Source: Symbiodinium kawagutii
Lineage: Eukaryota > Sar > Dinophyceae > Suessiales > Symbiodiniaceae
DNA length: 64,000 nucleotides
Direction of reading: 5' to 3'
Assembly: GCA_009767595.1 (NCBI GenBank)
Contig: VSDK01003870.1
Span: 19,745-83,744 of the forward strand
Shown in pieces: positions 10,516 to 21,835 of this stretch. Made by a program: the position numbers and the translations under genes. Below the pieces are notes generated by a model. That model was not told where the DNA came from and did no database searches. It saw nothing but the letters and a program-made list of their open reading frames with translations. The number at the start of each line of letters is the position of its first letter. The stretch's first letter is position 1.

Positions 10516-10589
10516 TTAAACTGTCAACAAAAAAATGGCCAAGCAACAGGCAAACGGTATGCCTCCACGCCATGAGTTGGAACACTCAC

Positions 10590-10626
10590 AGCGCTGCAAG
10601 GAGAAGGTGCTGATGGCCGCGTCGAG
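10590..10626 (-). CDS. Very short exon, tentative
   Basis: Twelve codons (LDAAISTFSLQR) all end in G or C except none, and the donor GCGCT|GTGAGTG is close to ideal. The acceptor AATAGAAG is weak. Confidence 0.42.
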
Positions 10627-13146
10627 CTTCTATTTAAGGTGTGGTTACTCAGAAGCTGCACACTTGAACCAAAATGGCTGCCATTAGTTGAGGATGGGCG
10701 GAAACCGAGGTCAAATCGAAATGTCAAATCATTTCAAAGTAACAAGAGTTGGGGAGTGCTAGAGAAATAAGCAAACACCATGATATGTTTGGTGTGTCCC
10801 TCTACCAATCAGAAGGTGAGAAATGGGTAGAAATGTGCCAAGGATTGGGCCACATCTCCCCATTCCGAAATGTGCATGCACCGGTCCGACATGTTGAGCT
10901 TTCCGACTCATGAAATCCTGGAATTCCGTACGATCAGGTGAAGACCACAGAAAATTAACAGAGACGATGAAGACTTTCGTTGATTTCACCTGCTGAGATT
11001 TGCGGAATGGGCTGTGAACTGTACCACTGGCACTCTAGATTGGTGGTTTGCTCTTGGAAGGGTTGGTGGGTCTGGGCTCCGAAACATCAACATCCACATC
11101 ACAAATGTCTCTATGGATCCAGTGGATGTGTAATTAAAGTTGACTCTTGTGGAAGTACCATGGCGCAGCCGATATGAATAATGAGAACAGCTTGTTTAGA
11201 CGCTTGGCTTGCTTGGCATAGGTACAAGTTGTATTTATGTGATTTAGACTTGCAGCAAGCTCTTGAGGGTTGCACATTGCTCAGCTTTTTCCGTCACAAA
11301 AAATGAAACCAGCTTTGATTTGACATTGCCTAAAGACCCAGCCAGTACACAAAAGACGTCTGAAAAAAACTTGGCCGCATTCTCTTTTACCCTACTCACT
11401 TTCCCGTGTCGATGCTGCGACTGCAACCTGTACAGAATGCGCGTGCAGCACAAGTGCGCATTAGAATGTAAAACAAGTAGCTTGGCCACCCACGTTCAGA
11501 AAGAATGTGCAATCTGATATAGAATCAAATGAAATTGAGACTCACACATGTTTATCATGTATATTCAATGGAACCCAAATGAAATCTCCCTGTTGAATTC
11601 AAAGCACATTGCCTGGATTCTTCGCTGACTCCTTTCCGCAACATGAGTTCAAACCTGGAGATTTCTGTACTGCTCTGAACCGGTGTTGAGCCAAACAGCC
11701 CAAAAAAGCAACAACGCACAATAATAGGGAAAAAACATGTTTGGATCAACAATACCTGAAACGAACCATAATAGGACAATCAAATAATCAAGGAACAAAT
11801 AGTTAGAAAAAACATGTTTCAATTCCGTGGTCTATGTTGCATGGGTTTCCCTATGAAAAACTGATCTATTTCCAGTGGTTACGCTGGGTAGGCCAACGCT
11901 CAGCGTAGCAGCGGCCCACATAGCCCGGCGGCTTGGCCCTGGCCAAGCAGCCAAGCGAGGCGTTGGTACCTCAGGATCATTGGATGGTTGATGCTTAGTG
12001 GCTAGTATTGATAATGGTTGATGATAATGATGGGTAATGATGGTTAATAAGTAGCCAAGGTTTAGAGGTAATCATGTAATGGGAAAAGTTGATAATAATC
12101 ATGACTAATTACCTATTACACATCTGTTGACGGTAAGTGGGGGGTAGTGATGGTTGGTACTGGTTGATGCTGGTTAATAATGGTTACTAACCGTCATTAA
12201 TGATGGTGAAAAATATGGTTAATCATGGCTTGAGGTAGTGAATGATTGTGAATGATGCTTAGTAGCTGATGGCGAAAAAATTGCGTACAATGTAGCAGTT
12301 GAGTAGGCAAGTATAGCCACTTCAACAGTCAAAACTGTTGGTGGTGAACAATGGTTAGGGGGCCAGCAATGGGAAGTGAATACAACAGCTGGCTAAGAGC
12401 ATGCGGAAAAACATGCATACACCATCTGCATCAATCTGCATCATCAGTTGATTGATGGTCAATAAGCTGTACTGGTGGTGGGGAAGAAATGGTCAGTAGC
12501 TGTCGATCATGGTTCATAGTGGCCAATCATTGTTCACAATCATGAGTGAACAAAACTTCAGCAATAGATGGTACTTACTTCACCATGACTGATACTCGAT
12601 GGATGGCAATCGGTGGCTGTTGCCCTTCATCAACAATTAGCCGCAGCATGCTGCAAGCATTGGTGCTAAGTTGGCGTTTCCAATCATGAAGTAGCACCAT
12701 TCAAACGCCATTGAATTATCGCATGGGGAAGCACCCAAATTTGGATTCGGATTGATATGATCTTGATACCCAGAGGTTCTGAAGTTCTCAAGAAACTACT
12801 GGCAAGCATGTTTGAGGAGACCAAATGTACACACATCATGAGTATCTAGCCTGCCCTTCGAGGCACCATTCTCCCTGAAAAATGGTGCCATGAAGACCTC
12901 CTCTCCCAAATCAATACTGTGCTGACCATTCATTTCTTGGGGATGGGCATGTCTTTTTCTTGGTTGGAACCATCCCCTTCTGGACAGGTTCAACTGGCTA
13001 AGTCACTGAATGGTGCTTGCCACTGTTCACCATGATACACCCAAATCCATCCTAAACCTTTTTGTAGTTAATATTGAACCAGCCATTTCTAGGGATCCCC
13101 AATTTGAGAAACGACCACATGCAATTGGTTGGTCACCAGCAGCCAC
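10627..13146. other. Long intron or intergenic stretch
   Basis: From about 11880 to 12600 it is dominated by runs of TGGTTGATAATGGTTAATGATGG-like low-complexity sequence. A frame at 12796-12993 and one near 11400-11460 (CTGCSRSIDTGK before GTGAGTAGG) could be exons but lack a second supporting signal. A family B remnant lies at 13028-13117. Confidence 0.5.
13028..13117. mobile_element. Family B element, one end lost
   Basis: The right end CAATTTGAGAAACGACCAC and the interior phrase ATTGAACCAGCCATTTCTAGGG match family B. The left TIR is not visible. The element ends about 30 bp below an exon donor. Confidence 0.6.
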
Positions 13147-13305
13147 CCTTCGCAGCCATGCGTCGCCTGGCTCTGGCTAGGCAGCCTCCGAAGCTTCCGA
13201 AAAGGGACGAAGGTCCTGTGGTCGAGCACCGGCTCGGCACCCTTCACGGCACCGACGGGCTCGACCCCATATTGGAGGTTGCCATGTTTCCGCTCGACTC
13301 GCGAC
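13147..13305 (-). CDS. Exon, unidentified protein
   Basis: It is 159 nt, phase 2 at both ends. The acceptor is AATCAAG and the donor is GAAGG|GTGGCTGC. It includes KHGNLQYGVEPVGAVKG and VLDHRTFVPFRKLRRLP, with strong G/C third positions. The intron start GTGGCTG is shared with several other introns in the window. Confidence 0.75.
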
Positions 13306-13377
13306 CTTGATTAAATGGAATTTGTCTCTTAGAACCGAAAAGTAAAAAATCCATGGCAAGGATACACTTGTGCTACT

Positions 13378-13420
13378 TGTATATATATAATATATATATA
13401 TATATGTGTGTGTGTGTGTT
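13378..13420. repeat. (TA)n(TG)n microsatellite
   Basis: It has the same TA-to-TG structure as at 892-931. Confidence 0.9.
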
Positions 13421-13754
13421 TTAATGTGTAAAACTCATTAAGTTACCTGGTAAATGTCAGTAACCCTGCGCACCTTAAATGCACTGGTGCGCATCAAAAT
13501 CTAATATCACCAATACATATTTATAAAGAATAGATAAACAAATAAATACATGTATATATATACTACCGATTCAAACCTAATATATCTAAATATCTTGTAT
13601 TGGTGCATTGAAGAAAATAGCTTAGTGCCTGCCCCCAGGCCGACTATCAGGCATGGATATCCAATTGCACACACTAGCATCACCCCAAGGAAATCAACAC
13701 GGCCACTCGATATCAGAAGACCCCTTGTTTACCCACAGCGCGTGGTGCTCCTAC

Positions 13755-13799
13755 AAGTAGGGCCATTTGTTCAGAGCATGCGGGGCCACAGTTACATTC
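13755..13799 (-). CDS. Short Cys-rich exon, tentative
   Basis: It is 45 nt, phase 0 to 0, coding ECNCGPACSEQMALL between ATCAAG and CTT|GTAGGAG. The phase fits the exon at 14172-14257. The Cys spacing recalls AWS/pre-SET zinc sites, but the neighbouring exons show no SET motif. Confidence 0.45.
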
Positions 13800-14171
13800 C
13801 TTGATGCTAGATGGGGATGTGCCTCCATCTATTCTCCAAGGCAATGCTTAAGGATGGCTGGGCTCATGATTATTTCTGGATGGATCATAGATCTAGATAG
13901 CTCCATCTTTCCTGGATGTCAGGCTCCTTGATTCCAAGGCACCAAACAGGACCTCGGAATTCACATCATGTCGCTTGAACCATCATTAATCATTGACCGT
14001 TGTTAGCCATCATAGCCCACAAGCAAAACATAGGAATCACAATTTAATCAATAATTCCCATTAAATTTGATTTCCAGACCAATTCCATGAATTAACCTAT
14101 GATTGAACATGGATATCCAATGGCATGGATATCCAATTACTATCATTGGTGGTGCCAAGCCAACCAGCCAC

Positions 14172-14257
14172 CTTTCGCAACAACCATCCGCCAGCAACAT
14201 TTTTTCGCCCCGCCTCAGGTACGTCGGTGCCGAGATGTGTCACCTCTGCCTCACAAC
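14172..14257 (-). CDS. Exon, unidentified protein
   Basis: It is 86 nt after a good acceptor TTTTTTCAG, ending at GCGAAAG|GTGGCTGG. It codes CEAEVTHLGTDVPEAGRK and then NVAGGWLLRK. It belongs with the 13755-13799 block by phase. Confidence 0.65.
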
Positions 14258-14804
14258 CTGAAAAAACTCAGCGTCCAAAGCGAGATCAGTGGCGCTTTGC
14301 ATCAGCGGGGCGAATGATCGAAGGATCTTTGCATCATTTGATGGTTTCAAGTTTCAATCATTTGAGGATTTGGTTTCGATAATAATGATGTGATGATTTG
14401 TAAAGAATGATGGTTGATAATTCACAATTGTTTCTATGACAAACGTGGTTTGTTCTGAAAAAGCAAATGTTGAAACCACTGCGAGCAGGATCGAGTCAAA
14501 TCATGCAAAGCAACTACGTGGTGAATAATCTTGAATCATCCTGGTTCATTATTATAGCGCGTGATAAGCAACACAGCGCTACGCAGTTGCCTATGCGCAA
14601 TTAACAACCATCCTCTGACCGTCATGTGACCATCATTAACAATCATCATTAATTAACGATTGTCATTAAGTGTAAAATCATGATTGCTAGTAACCATAGT
14701 AACCCTCATTAAGCACTGGCAAGCGCTATTCACCATTCTCTACCCATAACGCCCCCCGCCTGGGTGGTTGGTGCAAAAGCTCACGCAGGGATATAGTGGC
14801 TCAC

Positions 14805-14844
14805 CTGGCGGGGGCAGCCTCTGGCACTTGGATCACCACCATGT
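14805..14844 (-). CDS. Short exon, unidentified protein
   Basis: It is 40 nt with an ideal donor GCCAG|GTGAGCC, coding DMVVIQVPEAAPA. The phase-1 start fits the phase-1 end of the exon at 15304-15403. The acceptor TTGGAAG is one of two possibilities; the other adds about 20 residues upstream. Confidence 0.6.
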
Positions 14845-15212
14845 CTTCCAAGGGAAACCCAAGGGAAATCACGACTGGCCATGAAAAACCCTGAGAAACA
14901 ATGGGAAACCTTTCAGGGTTTGCTTGGAAAAAATGCTTCTTTCCCAACATTAACCTGGCAATGGAAAAAATATGTTCGAAGCAAACCCGGAGAAAGGAAA
15001 CCAGCAATGTTGGACTTTCCATTGCCAGCTCAGTTTATTGGAGTCCATTGGCAAATTTCTTCAACAAAATGAATGCATGCACTTTCATGTTGGTATCTAC
15101 GTATCTGCTCGCAGGTTTGCATGTCGGAATGCAGGCGGCAAGTATGTAGTTGCCAAGGGTAAGTTCGAGTCACCCTAGATGCTGATGTCAACTCTCTCGG
15201 GCTGATGGACCC

Positions 15213-15262
15213 CTACCATCATCACCATCATCATCATCATCACCACCATCACCATCATCAAC
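15213..15262. repeat. CAT/CAC triplet microsatellite
   Basis: A run of CAT and CAC triplets lies inside the intron below the 15304-15403 exon. Confidence 0.9.
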
Positions 15263-15303
15263 ATCATCACCATCCTCCCAGCCGTTGGAATTCTGCAGCT
15301 CAC

Positions 15304-15403
15304 CTGGCACATAGACCTTGGACACACGCTTGCAAGGACCCGTGCCCTGACCATTCAGCACGAACTCCAAGGAGAAGTTCTCCGGATCCCTGGCGGCGAT
15401 CCC
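15304..15403 (-). CDS. Exon, unidentified protein
   Basis: It is exactly 33 codons plus one base between CTTCCAG and GCCAG|GTGAGC. About 80% of third positions are G/C. It reads GIAARDPENFSLEFVLNG and TGPCKRVSKVYVP. The LEFVLNG phrase recalls the strand after the SPRY core, and an SPRY-like phrase lies two exons upstream (15979-16156). Confidence 0.78.
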
Positions 15404-15615
15404 CTGGAAGTTCATGGCAATGGGCAGTAAATATGGTGGCGTAGCTAGATCCCTTGCTAAACGTCTAACTTTTAGTGGCTATGCGGTAAATCAATCATAC
15501 CCCAAAAAGCCGAAAAAGCCAAGATAGTAGCTATGATCCACATTAATCCGCCCAGTGAACATCGGTAAACCAGCGATTTCTATGGTGGACTTCCATGGTT
15601 TTCGTGTGCAACCAC

Positions 15616-15657
15616 CAACTCTGGGGGTAAACGTCGGCATCGAAGAGCTGCCCAGGT
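15616..15657 (-). CDS. Short exon, unidentified protein
   Basis: It is 42 nt after an excellent acceptor CCTTGCTTTGCAG, coding PGQLFDADVYPQS and ending at GTTG|GTGGTT. The phase-2 start matches the phase-2 end of the exon above. Confidence 0.52.
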
Positions 15658-15978
15658 CTGCAAAGCAAGGAATTGGCCTTGCCACTGCAGCCCTTCCTAC
15701 GCAGCCCTGGTCACTTTGGGCTGCAGTGTGGTGGAGCCACAGCGCAAGAGGAAACAACCAATATCATCATTGTGGGGATCTGGTTTGGAGATGCTTGGAG
15801 TCTGTCAACATGGCAGCGCGCGTAGTTTCGTGCACCATAGCTGCTTTGCACAGGCACCCTTCGATAGTTTGATCAACTGCATTATGTCCTCCAAACCTCA
15901 TCTCTATGCAAGTTTACAATCTTTTTACCATGGTTTCCATAGCAAACATGGTGACCTGTAGAAACATCATTGGTTTAC

Positions 15979-16156
15979 CGTGCATGTGCCCGAGCCAAGA
16001 GCGTGCGCCCTCGCCTGAGGTCAATGAGGAGACCCACGATGTCTCCACCTTTCATCGGTTTGCTGCTGCTCAAGCTGCCAGCGTGGAACCGTTGCCCTGC
16101 GGTGCCGGTAGGGTGGTGATGGGTGGTGCCATCCGGGTTCCCGGTGACCTCGTTTG
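15979..16156 (-). CDS. Exon with SPRY-like phrase
   Basis: The donor is GCACG|GTAAACC. The frame reads NEVTGNPDGTTHHHPTG and MKGGDIVGLLIDLRRG, with about three quarters of third positions G/C. GDxVGxLxDLxRG matches the SPRY/B30.2 core motif, but the rest of that fold is not convincing. The frame stays open up to 16176, where the AG end of a family A element would serve as an alternative acceptor; another AG lies at 16157. Confidence 0.62.
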
Positions 16157-16176
16157 CTGTTGACAATCGAACAAAA

Positions 16177-16228
16177 CTGGTTGGTGGTTTCAACCCCTAT
16201 GACAAATATTAGTCATATATGTGAAACC
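16177..16228. mobile_element. Family A element, truncated
   Basis: An intact left end CTGGTTGGTGGTTTCAACCCC is followed directly by a short inverted tail (GTGAAACC). Most of the interior is missing. Confidence 0.7.
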
Positions 16229-17698
16229 ATATGTGTATGTCTCATGTGCGTTGATGTGATCTGATCCACTTGTATCAACATATAAGTCTTACAAAACAAG
16301 AATATACACAGGTACGCCCATGACTCTGCACATAATTATATTGTATGCTTGCATTCTTATAGGTCAACTGGCTGTTTTGAGAGACAACATTATCTACAAA
16401 CCAAACTTTCAGGCATGAAAACCTGCAAAACTTTCTACATACATGTGCGACATCTGTGTGGGATACCATTTGCATCCATGAAGGAGCTGTATCACTGACT
16501 GGGGATCTGCTGTGCCGTGTCGTTTGGCAATGTCAAAAATTGCATGCCGAAAAACTGCACAGAACAAGCATTATGACACAGCTAGTAGGCGCATAGATAG
16601 GTACAAAAATACAAATAACATTGATTATTTTTGTGTTTGTTTTTAATTCTAAAGTTTCAAAATACAATAAATTAGTGATGCACAAATGAGTTTTGTCGTC
16701 AACGTAGATCTTGAAATAATGGAACATAAATAAGCTGCATTTTGGATAGATTTTAAGATAGTTATGCAAACATGCATTGCTTTTGAAAAAACGTTACGGA
16801 TAGTCATGCATACATGAGTCGTGTTTAAATAGTGTTGAACATCTAGTGAGACAAAATTGAACTGTGGTCACACTAGTGTTTAGTAATTATGCATTAAAAG
16901 GTTTTTGGAGGGCCTTTAATACATGTAAAAACACTCAGTTGTGAAAAGTGATGGAAAGGGACAGTTGAAACAATCTCTGTTGAATTGCACCTGCGAAAAA
17001 TGATAAGCAAGCAGGCACAGCACGCGCATGCACACTCTCAGATTCACACATACGTCCTTGCATGCGCTCAAAAATGCATGCGCTCAAAAATATCAAACTG
17101 CTCTGTACAAAGCTGTAGTCGTGCTAAATCAGAAAATATCATAACACATTTGCACTACAGTACATTGCAGTACGTCAAACTCGCTCAGCACCCAGTGAAT
17201 GCTGTATGAAATGTACTTGTCGTATATTATGTGGACCCACATGGGATTCCATCAAGTCATGCCAAGTGGCAAAGCACAAGTAGGCCACATACTAGAATGT
17301 GCACCAATCGAGAATAATAGTAAATTGAGAATAGTAAAACAAACATGTGTAACGAGATTTGGTCACGTTGCATTGGCTCACAAAAAGTTCCTCAATTATT
17401 CTGTCACGTGAAGTCGCCAAGCAAAACATGCTATGATCATCAACGATACTACACATATGCCCATCCTACCAGCTCTTACACAGAAACAATACTGAAGCAC
17501 AATTCTTACAGAAACATCACTGAAGGAAAATTCCACCAACTCCTCCAAGCCAAAGAAATACATTGAATGCCCGTCATAGGAGTCGTCAGTCCACTGGTGC
17601 CACCCAAGTCATCACTAGTTACTGCAGCTGGTTCTAAAGCATTTGCGGGTTCCCATGGTGACCTTCGCATGGTGACCTTCCTGAAACGATCATTTTAC
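16229..17698. other. Intron or intergenic stretch
   Basis: This is AT-rich. A direct duplication CATGCGCTCAAAAATG lies at about 17060-17095. No exon passes the tests. Confidence 0.5.
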
Positions 17699-17767
17699 TG
17701 GACACCGCTCCTGCCGTATACGCATCCCCGTCGTCAAACCAAAAGGCCGCGGCATCCGTCCCTTGGC
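17699..17767 (-). CDS. Exon, unidentified protein
   Basis: It is 69 nt, phase 1 to 1, between CTGCCAAG and TCCA|GTAAAA. It codes QGTDAAAFWFDDGDAYTA with strong third-position G/C. Confidence 0.68.
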
Positions 17768-17807
17768 CTTGGCAGTTGCACATCCATAGGAACGCAACCC
17801 CAAAATT

Positions 17808-17880
17808 GTGGTTTCTCAAAGTCGGCAACCCCAAAATGGTTGGCTCATTTTGGTTGAATACTAAGAAAGGTGAATATAAA
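17808..17880. mobile_element. Family B remnant
   Basis: The left end TGGTTTCTCAAA and the interior GGTTTGGGGGCAC are present; the right TIR is lost. It lies about 40 bp from the acceptor of the exon ending at 17767. Confidence 0.5.
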
Positions 17881-17992
17881 GGATGGTTTGGGGGCACTCC
17901 CAGTTTATCAACAACCAAAAGGTTGACGAATGTTTAATTGTTGATCACAATGGATCGTATCCAATAATGCTGGGGAATACACCAACTATACA

Positions 17993-18098
17993 TGGTGGTT
18001 TCTCAAACTGGGGAAGCCAAAAATGGTTTGTTTATTACTAAAAGTGATCACTGTAAAGGGTGGTTTGGGGGTACCGTTATTTTCAGAAACACCCAAAT
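17993..18098. mobile_element. Family B element
   Basis: The left end is TGGTGGTTTCTCAAACTGGGG. The right end TTATTTTCAGAAACACCC is slightly changed. Confidence 0.65.
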
Positions 18099-18194
18099 AT
18101 GCATAGACAACTGAACATCTGCTTCCAGATGTGAATGTCAAAAGTAGATTGGACTTACGGCCTGTGGATCCTTTGCTGACAGGTGAAATCTTAC

Positions 18195-18265
18195 CGGGAG
18201 CTTAGGCACCAATGTTGGACCAAGGGGAAGCTGCAGCGCATATGACAATCTCATTGAGGGATCCA
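18195..18265 (-). CDS. Possible exon
   Basis: The donor CCCG|GTAAGATTTC is close to consensus and the frame before it reads RLSYALQLPLGPTLVPKLP. The upstream border is unclear. Confidence 0.42.
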
Positions 18266-18420
18266 TTACATCATTGTGCCGAACAGATGATCTGATGAGT
18301 ATGTCTCTTTGGGTGGTGATCTTGAGCGTACTCATGTATATACTGTTGTATACTTGATAATGTACCAGAATGGGAAAACAAGAACGCAAAAGGCGGTCGT
18401 CTGATAAATGCCAACCATGG

Positions 18421-18624
18421 AATGATAAACCCCGAGTTGATTGATCATATTAAAAGAGGGTATCTCCGAAAAGCCTTGGTTTCCCATTTAAGAGGTACCC
18501 CCCGATTAATTAATGGTTGGTGGTTTCGACCCCTATGAAGAAAATGCTAGATCAATCAAACCACCAAACAGACCTATAAGATTGATTTACAGGGGGCATC
18601 CCCACGAGCCTGGGTTTCCTAATC
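18421..18624. mobile_element. Family D element with a family A insertion
   Basis: The phrase AATGATAAACCCCGAGTTGATTGAT ... CCTTGGTTTCCCATTTAAGAGGTACCCCCC matches the intact D copy at 50470-50601. A family A copy (18514-18568, GGTTGGTGGTTTCGACCCCTATGA to AAACCACCAA) interrupts it. Confidence 0.65.
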
Positions 18625-18689
18625 ATTTTTTTTGCCTGCGCCCTCTCGAGAGACTTGTCAGTGACGCCACCAGCATTTTATACCCCGAA

Positions 18690-18870
18690 TGAATAAACCT
18701 TCCCGTTTCGAAATGAACGTTGCAGCTGCTCCCCTCCATAAGGACCGAGGTGCCCAAATAGTTTGCCGGAAAGCTGCGGCACACGCCCATTCGAAAGCTG
18801 ACACGTGCTCCTCTTCGCGAGGCGCCCAGGGGACAATGGAGAACTATGGAAAGCCAGGCAACTCTTGTGG
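18690..18870 (-). CDS. Exon-like block, frame ambiguous
   Basis: This is a GC-rich block ending at AACGGGAAG|GTTTATTC. Two minus-strand frames are open: one reads LFGHLGPYGGEQLQRSF, the other FPANYLGTSVLMEGSS. By my count both have similar third-position G/C, so I cannot choose. Confidence 0.42.
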
Positions 18871-19132
18871 TTATGACTGGGGCAACTATGGATGGAAGGC
18901 ATCTATGTTGTACAAGACTATAGATAGACATAGATAGACTGGTTTTCTATGGAGAACTATGGAAAAAGTTCTCATTGAACCATGTATCCAGGGAAAACTA
19001 GGGATAACAGAGTTCTAATTGAATGATATTTATGGACGGAGGGGGTATGGATTGCTATGGGCAACTTGATGGATAAGTTTCGCCCACCAACAGGGTGCTC
19101 AACTTTCGTGGATGAAGCATGCCCTGGGGTAC

Positions 19133-19190
19133 CTGGCGCAGCGATGGGGAAGGGATCCCCCACTCCTGGCACTGGCATGGTCATCTTTAC
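19133..19190 (-). CDS. Short exon, unidentified protein
   Basis: It is 58 nt, phase 0 to 1, after a pyrimidine-rich acceptor (CCTCCGCCGGCACAG). It codes VKMTMPVPGVGDPFPIAAP before CAG|GTACCCC. Confidence 0.62.
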
Positions 19191-20390
19191 CTGTGCCGGC
19201 GGAGGCCTGTGGAGCTGTGTGGTAGCCTGGTAGGTAGATCATTGACATTCTAAGAGGGGAGGATTGTGCCCTGCTGAATGCGCATGTTCTAAATGCAGCA
19301 TCTGGCTGCACACACACGAAAACATGTGAAAAAAACAAACTCCAAGACAAAATTGCACGACTGCAAACGTACAAACGCACACACACACAAACTGCACATC
19401 CAAACCAAACGGAACCTCCGGAACCTCCAGGAAACCCTCGAAGGGACCTATCTTGCTACTCTGCCAGGTCTGCTACCCGTTGCCCAGGGGATGGGAAGCG
19501 TAATGAACAAGCCAATCTTTTGGACCCGATTGAGTGGCCAAGCTTCTAATGACAGTTGATTAATGATGGTTCTTAACCCGCGTCACTCGAAACCAGCGTC
19601 TTCAGAAGTAGATTGATCAACTCTTCTGAAGCAGATTGATCAGTGTGTAAAGGTTCTACTACATTCCTATTCAAGTAAGAAGTTGTTGTATGTAGTGTCT
19701 CTAAGATCCTGAGGGGTCCATTCTTTGCGTTCAAGCTTAGGTGGCAAAGGCTTGAGCTACGCTGGCTACGCTCAAATGGAACGTGTACCAAAGGGATCCC
19801 AGGCCTGCTGCTAATCTGGTCACCTTGGGACGGTCAAAGGTTTCCAGCCTGGGACCATACACCAACAACCGATGCTCTCCTGGAAGCAACGGAATCAATT
19901 CGACCAAGCGTTAAGTACAACCAGGTTACGGCTTCCACGGTTTCGATGCTTTCGGGGATTGATTGGTGGCAAACATTTCTATTTCCTGTTCGCCTGGGCA
20001 CCTGCAAGATCTCCAACCGACGATGAACAATTGTGAAAGGTCCAAATTTTCGGTCACAAGAGCCATCAGATCAAACATAGATTCCCCAAGACACTAATTC
20101 CACGAGACTAAGTCGGACATGCTTCTCTGATATGAAATGGTATGACTGACTATTCACCAGCTGAGCATGGTCAAGAACATGCTTATGGCACCATCAAGCA
20201 ACGCGGTCTTGCATTAAAAGCAGAAAGTATAAAAGTATACAAAAGTATATAAAAGTCATAGTCATACAGTCTGAAACTTTCACCCACTCTGTATGACATA
20301 CCCTGCACCCTTGGCTCTTCACATCCCAAACGCGACCAGTTTCTAGTATTTGCTAGGATGTGATCTGCTACCTATTTGTGGTTATATGAC
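19191..20390. other. Spacer with several weak open frames
   Basis: Around 19740-20060 frames on both strands stay open for 60-80 codons, but none has a consistent border, so no gene is called. One minus frame (19834-20016) has a phrase that faintly recalls retroelement integrase tails. Confidence 0.35.
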
Positions 20391-20558
20391 CCAGCATGAC
20401 CAGGTCATTTTGGAACTCCTCCACTGTTAAAGCATGGCTTCGACCCACCACCGGCAGGATCATCCCCGCCTCGAAGTAGTGCAAATAGCCCGGCTCCAAG
20501 GCACTTCCAATCGCCTCAAGGGCAATCCACTGGGTCAGCTGCTTCGTTGGTTCATGGC
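20391..20558 (-). CDS. Exon, unidentified protein
   Basis: It is 168 nt, phase 1 to 1, between GATGTAG and CTGG|GTCATA. It reads HEPTKQLTQWIALEAIG, GYLHYFEAGMILPVVG and HALTVEEFQNDLVML. The frame remains open upstream to about 21027, but that part lacks codon bias. Confidence 0.78.
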
Positions 20559-21269
20559 CTACATCGCCAGTGACGACTTTCCAGTGACGACTTTTCAGTG
20601 ACAAATGAGGGCAAAAGGGACCAGTAACAACCAACTTACCATGACAATTCAACATGTTCATCACCTGTCCTATGTCCCACTCATCGTTTTGATTTAGTCC
20701 GATCGAGCGTGTATTGATGGTAATGCCATTCAGCCAGCAAACGCATCTTTTGCGAATGGTCACGAGATTGGCTCCCAGGCAAGAAAAATCTCGGGCCCTC
20801 AACCCACACCATCCCACCCGATAGGCTACAGCAATACGCTCCTGTTTGAGGTTAATTTCCTCATGAATCAACCAACTAACAAACGACCAATCCCAAGTTG
20901 TAGTATGGTTCGTAATTAAGCCGTTTAGCAATAGCCATATCCGCACCAACAGAGTTGGCCCACTCATATTGACCAGATTTGGCCAGCCGAGTTTAACTGA
21001 TTGATACCTAAGAGATTTTACAACCAAACATCAAGAAACCAACGATATCCGCAATAAATACTAGTTACTAGCCGCGCAATATTTGTCATACTCCCTTCCG
21101 CCTATCACTAGACCCTATTAAGATCTATGTAGCTTGTTCTAGGGGTAATTCGGAAGAAGAGATTCAGCCATATATCTGCCATTTGGCGAACGGCCACTCC
21201 TGGGGGATGAAAATGTCCTGCCCCTGCTTGCAGGGCTCGGGATACCCTGTGGCCGGCTCCTGTCCTCAC

Positions 21270-21439
21270 TCCGTTCCAACCAACAACAAGATATCCTCCC
21301 TTTCGAAGCCTGGGCACTGCTGGGTACATGTTCTTCCACGGCGAGGGCACGCCCAACCGATCCTTCAACAAACCGATGCGTTGCCCGTGGTCATCCACGA
21401 AGAGCCGGGGGTCCACGGAACCCGGTCGTGGGGTGAAAC
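21270..21439 (-). CDS. Exon, unidentified protein
   Basis: It is 170 nt, phase 1 to 0, between CGCCACCCAG and CGGA|GTGAGG. It reads GSVDPRLFVDDHGQRIGL, PSPWKNMYPAVPRLRKG and YLVVGWNG. A further in-frame stretch to about 21180 may be coding if the later GT is used. Confidence 0.8.
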
Positions 21440-21728
21440 CTGGGTGGCGGAGGGCGTGCTTTTCGGGCAAGGTGGGGCCTCAAGGGGTGCTGCACCAAGG
21501 GTTGGTTAATGAAGTTACTCCGTAGCTAGGGAAACTATGTTAGCTATGTATGCAGAATAAATCATCTGCTGGATCACCAGTTGATACTCCCGTGAGCGCC
21601 GTGGTTACATGAAGTGGTAACAAGTTGAGCTAAATTAGGCTAAATTAGGACTTGGTCAATGATAGCAAGTAGAACTGTATTCGCTGAGCCAGGGCCTTTC
21701 CATTCATCAGTTCTCCAAAGGGCCATCT

Positions 21729-21835
21729 ATATGGTGGTTTCTCAAAATAGGGGTACCCTAAATCATCCATTAATAGTCATTTATAGTAATAAACCAACCA
21801 TTTTGGGGGTCTTATATTTTGAGAAACCACCATAT
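21729..21835. mobile_element. Family B element, best-preserved copy
   Basis: The ends are a perfect 21 bp inverted repeat: ATATGGTGGTTTCTCAAAAT(A) against (T)ATTTTGAGAAACCACCATAT. The interior is AT-rich with AAACCAACCATTTTGGGGG. No transposase is encoded, so it would be mobilised in trans. Confidence 0.92.

Noticed and set aside
13755-13799. Pre-SET/AWS zinc motif suggested by ECNCGPACS
   Set aside because: The following exons contain no SET core motif, and the Cys spacing alone is too short to assign a family.
19740-20060. Retroelement integrase-like phrase
   Set aside because: Only a few residues recall such proteins, several frames are open on both strands, and no terminal repeats, reverse transcriptase or primer-binding site could be seen nearby.
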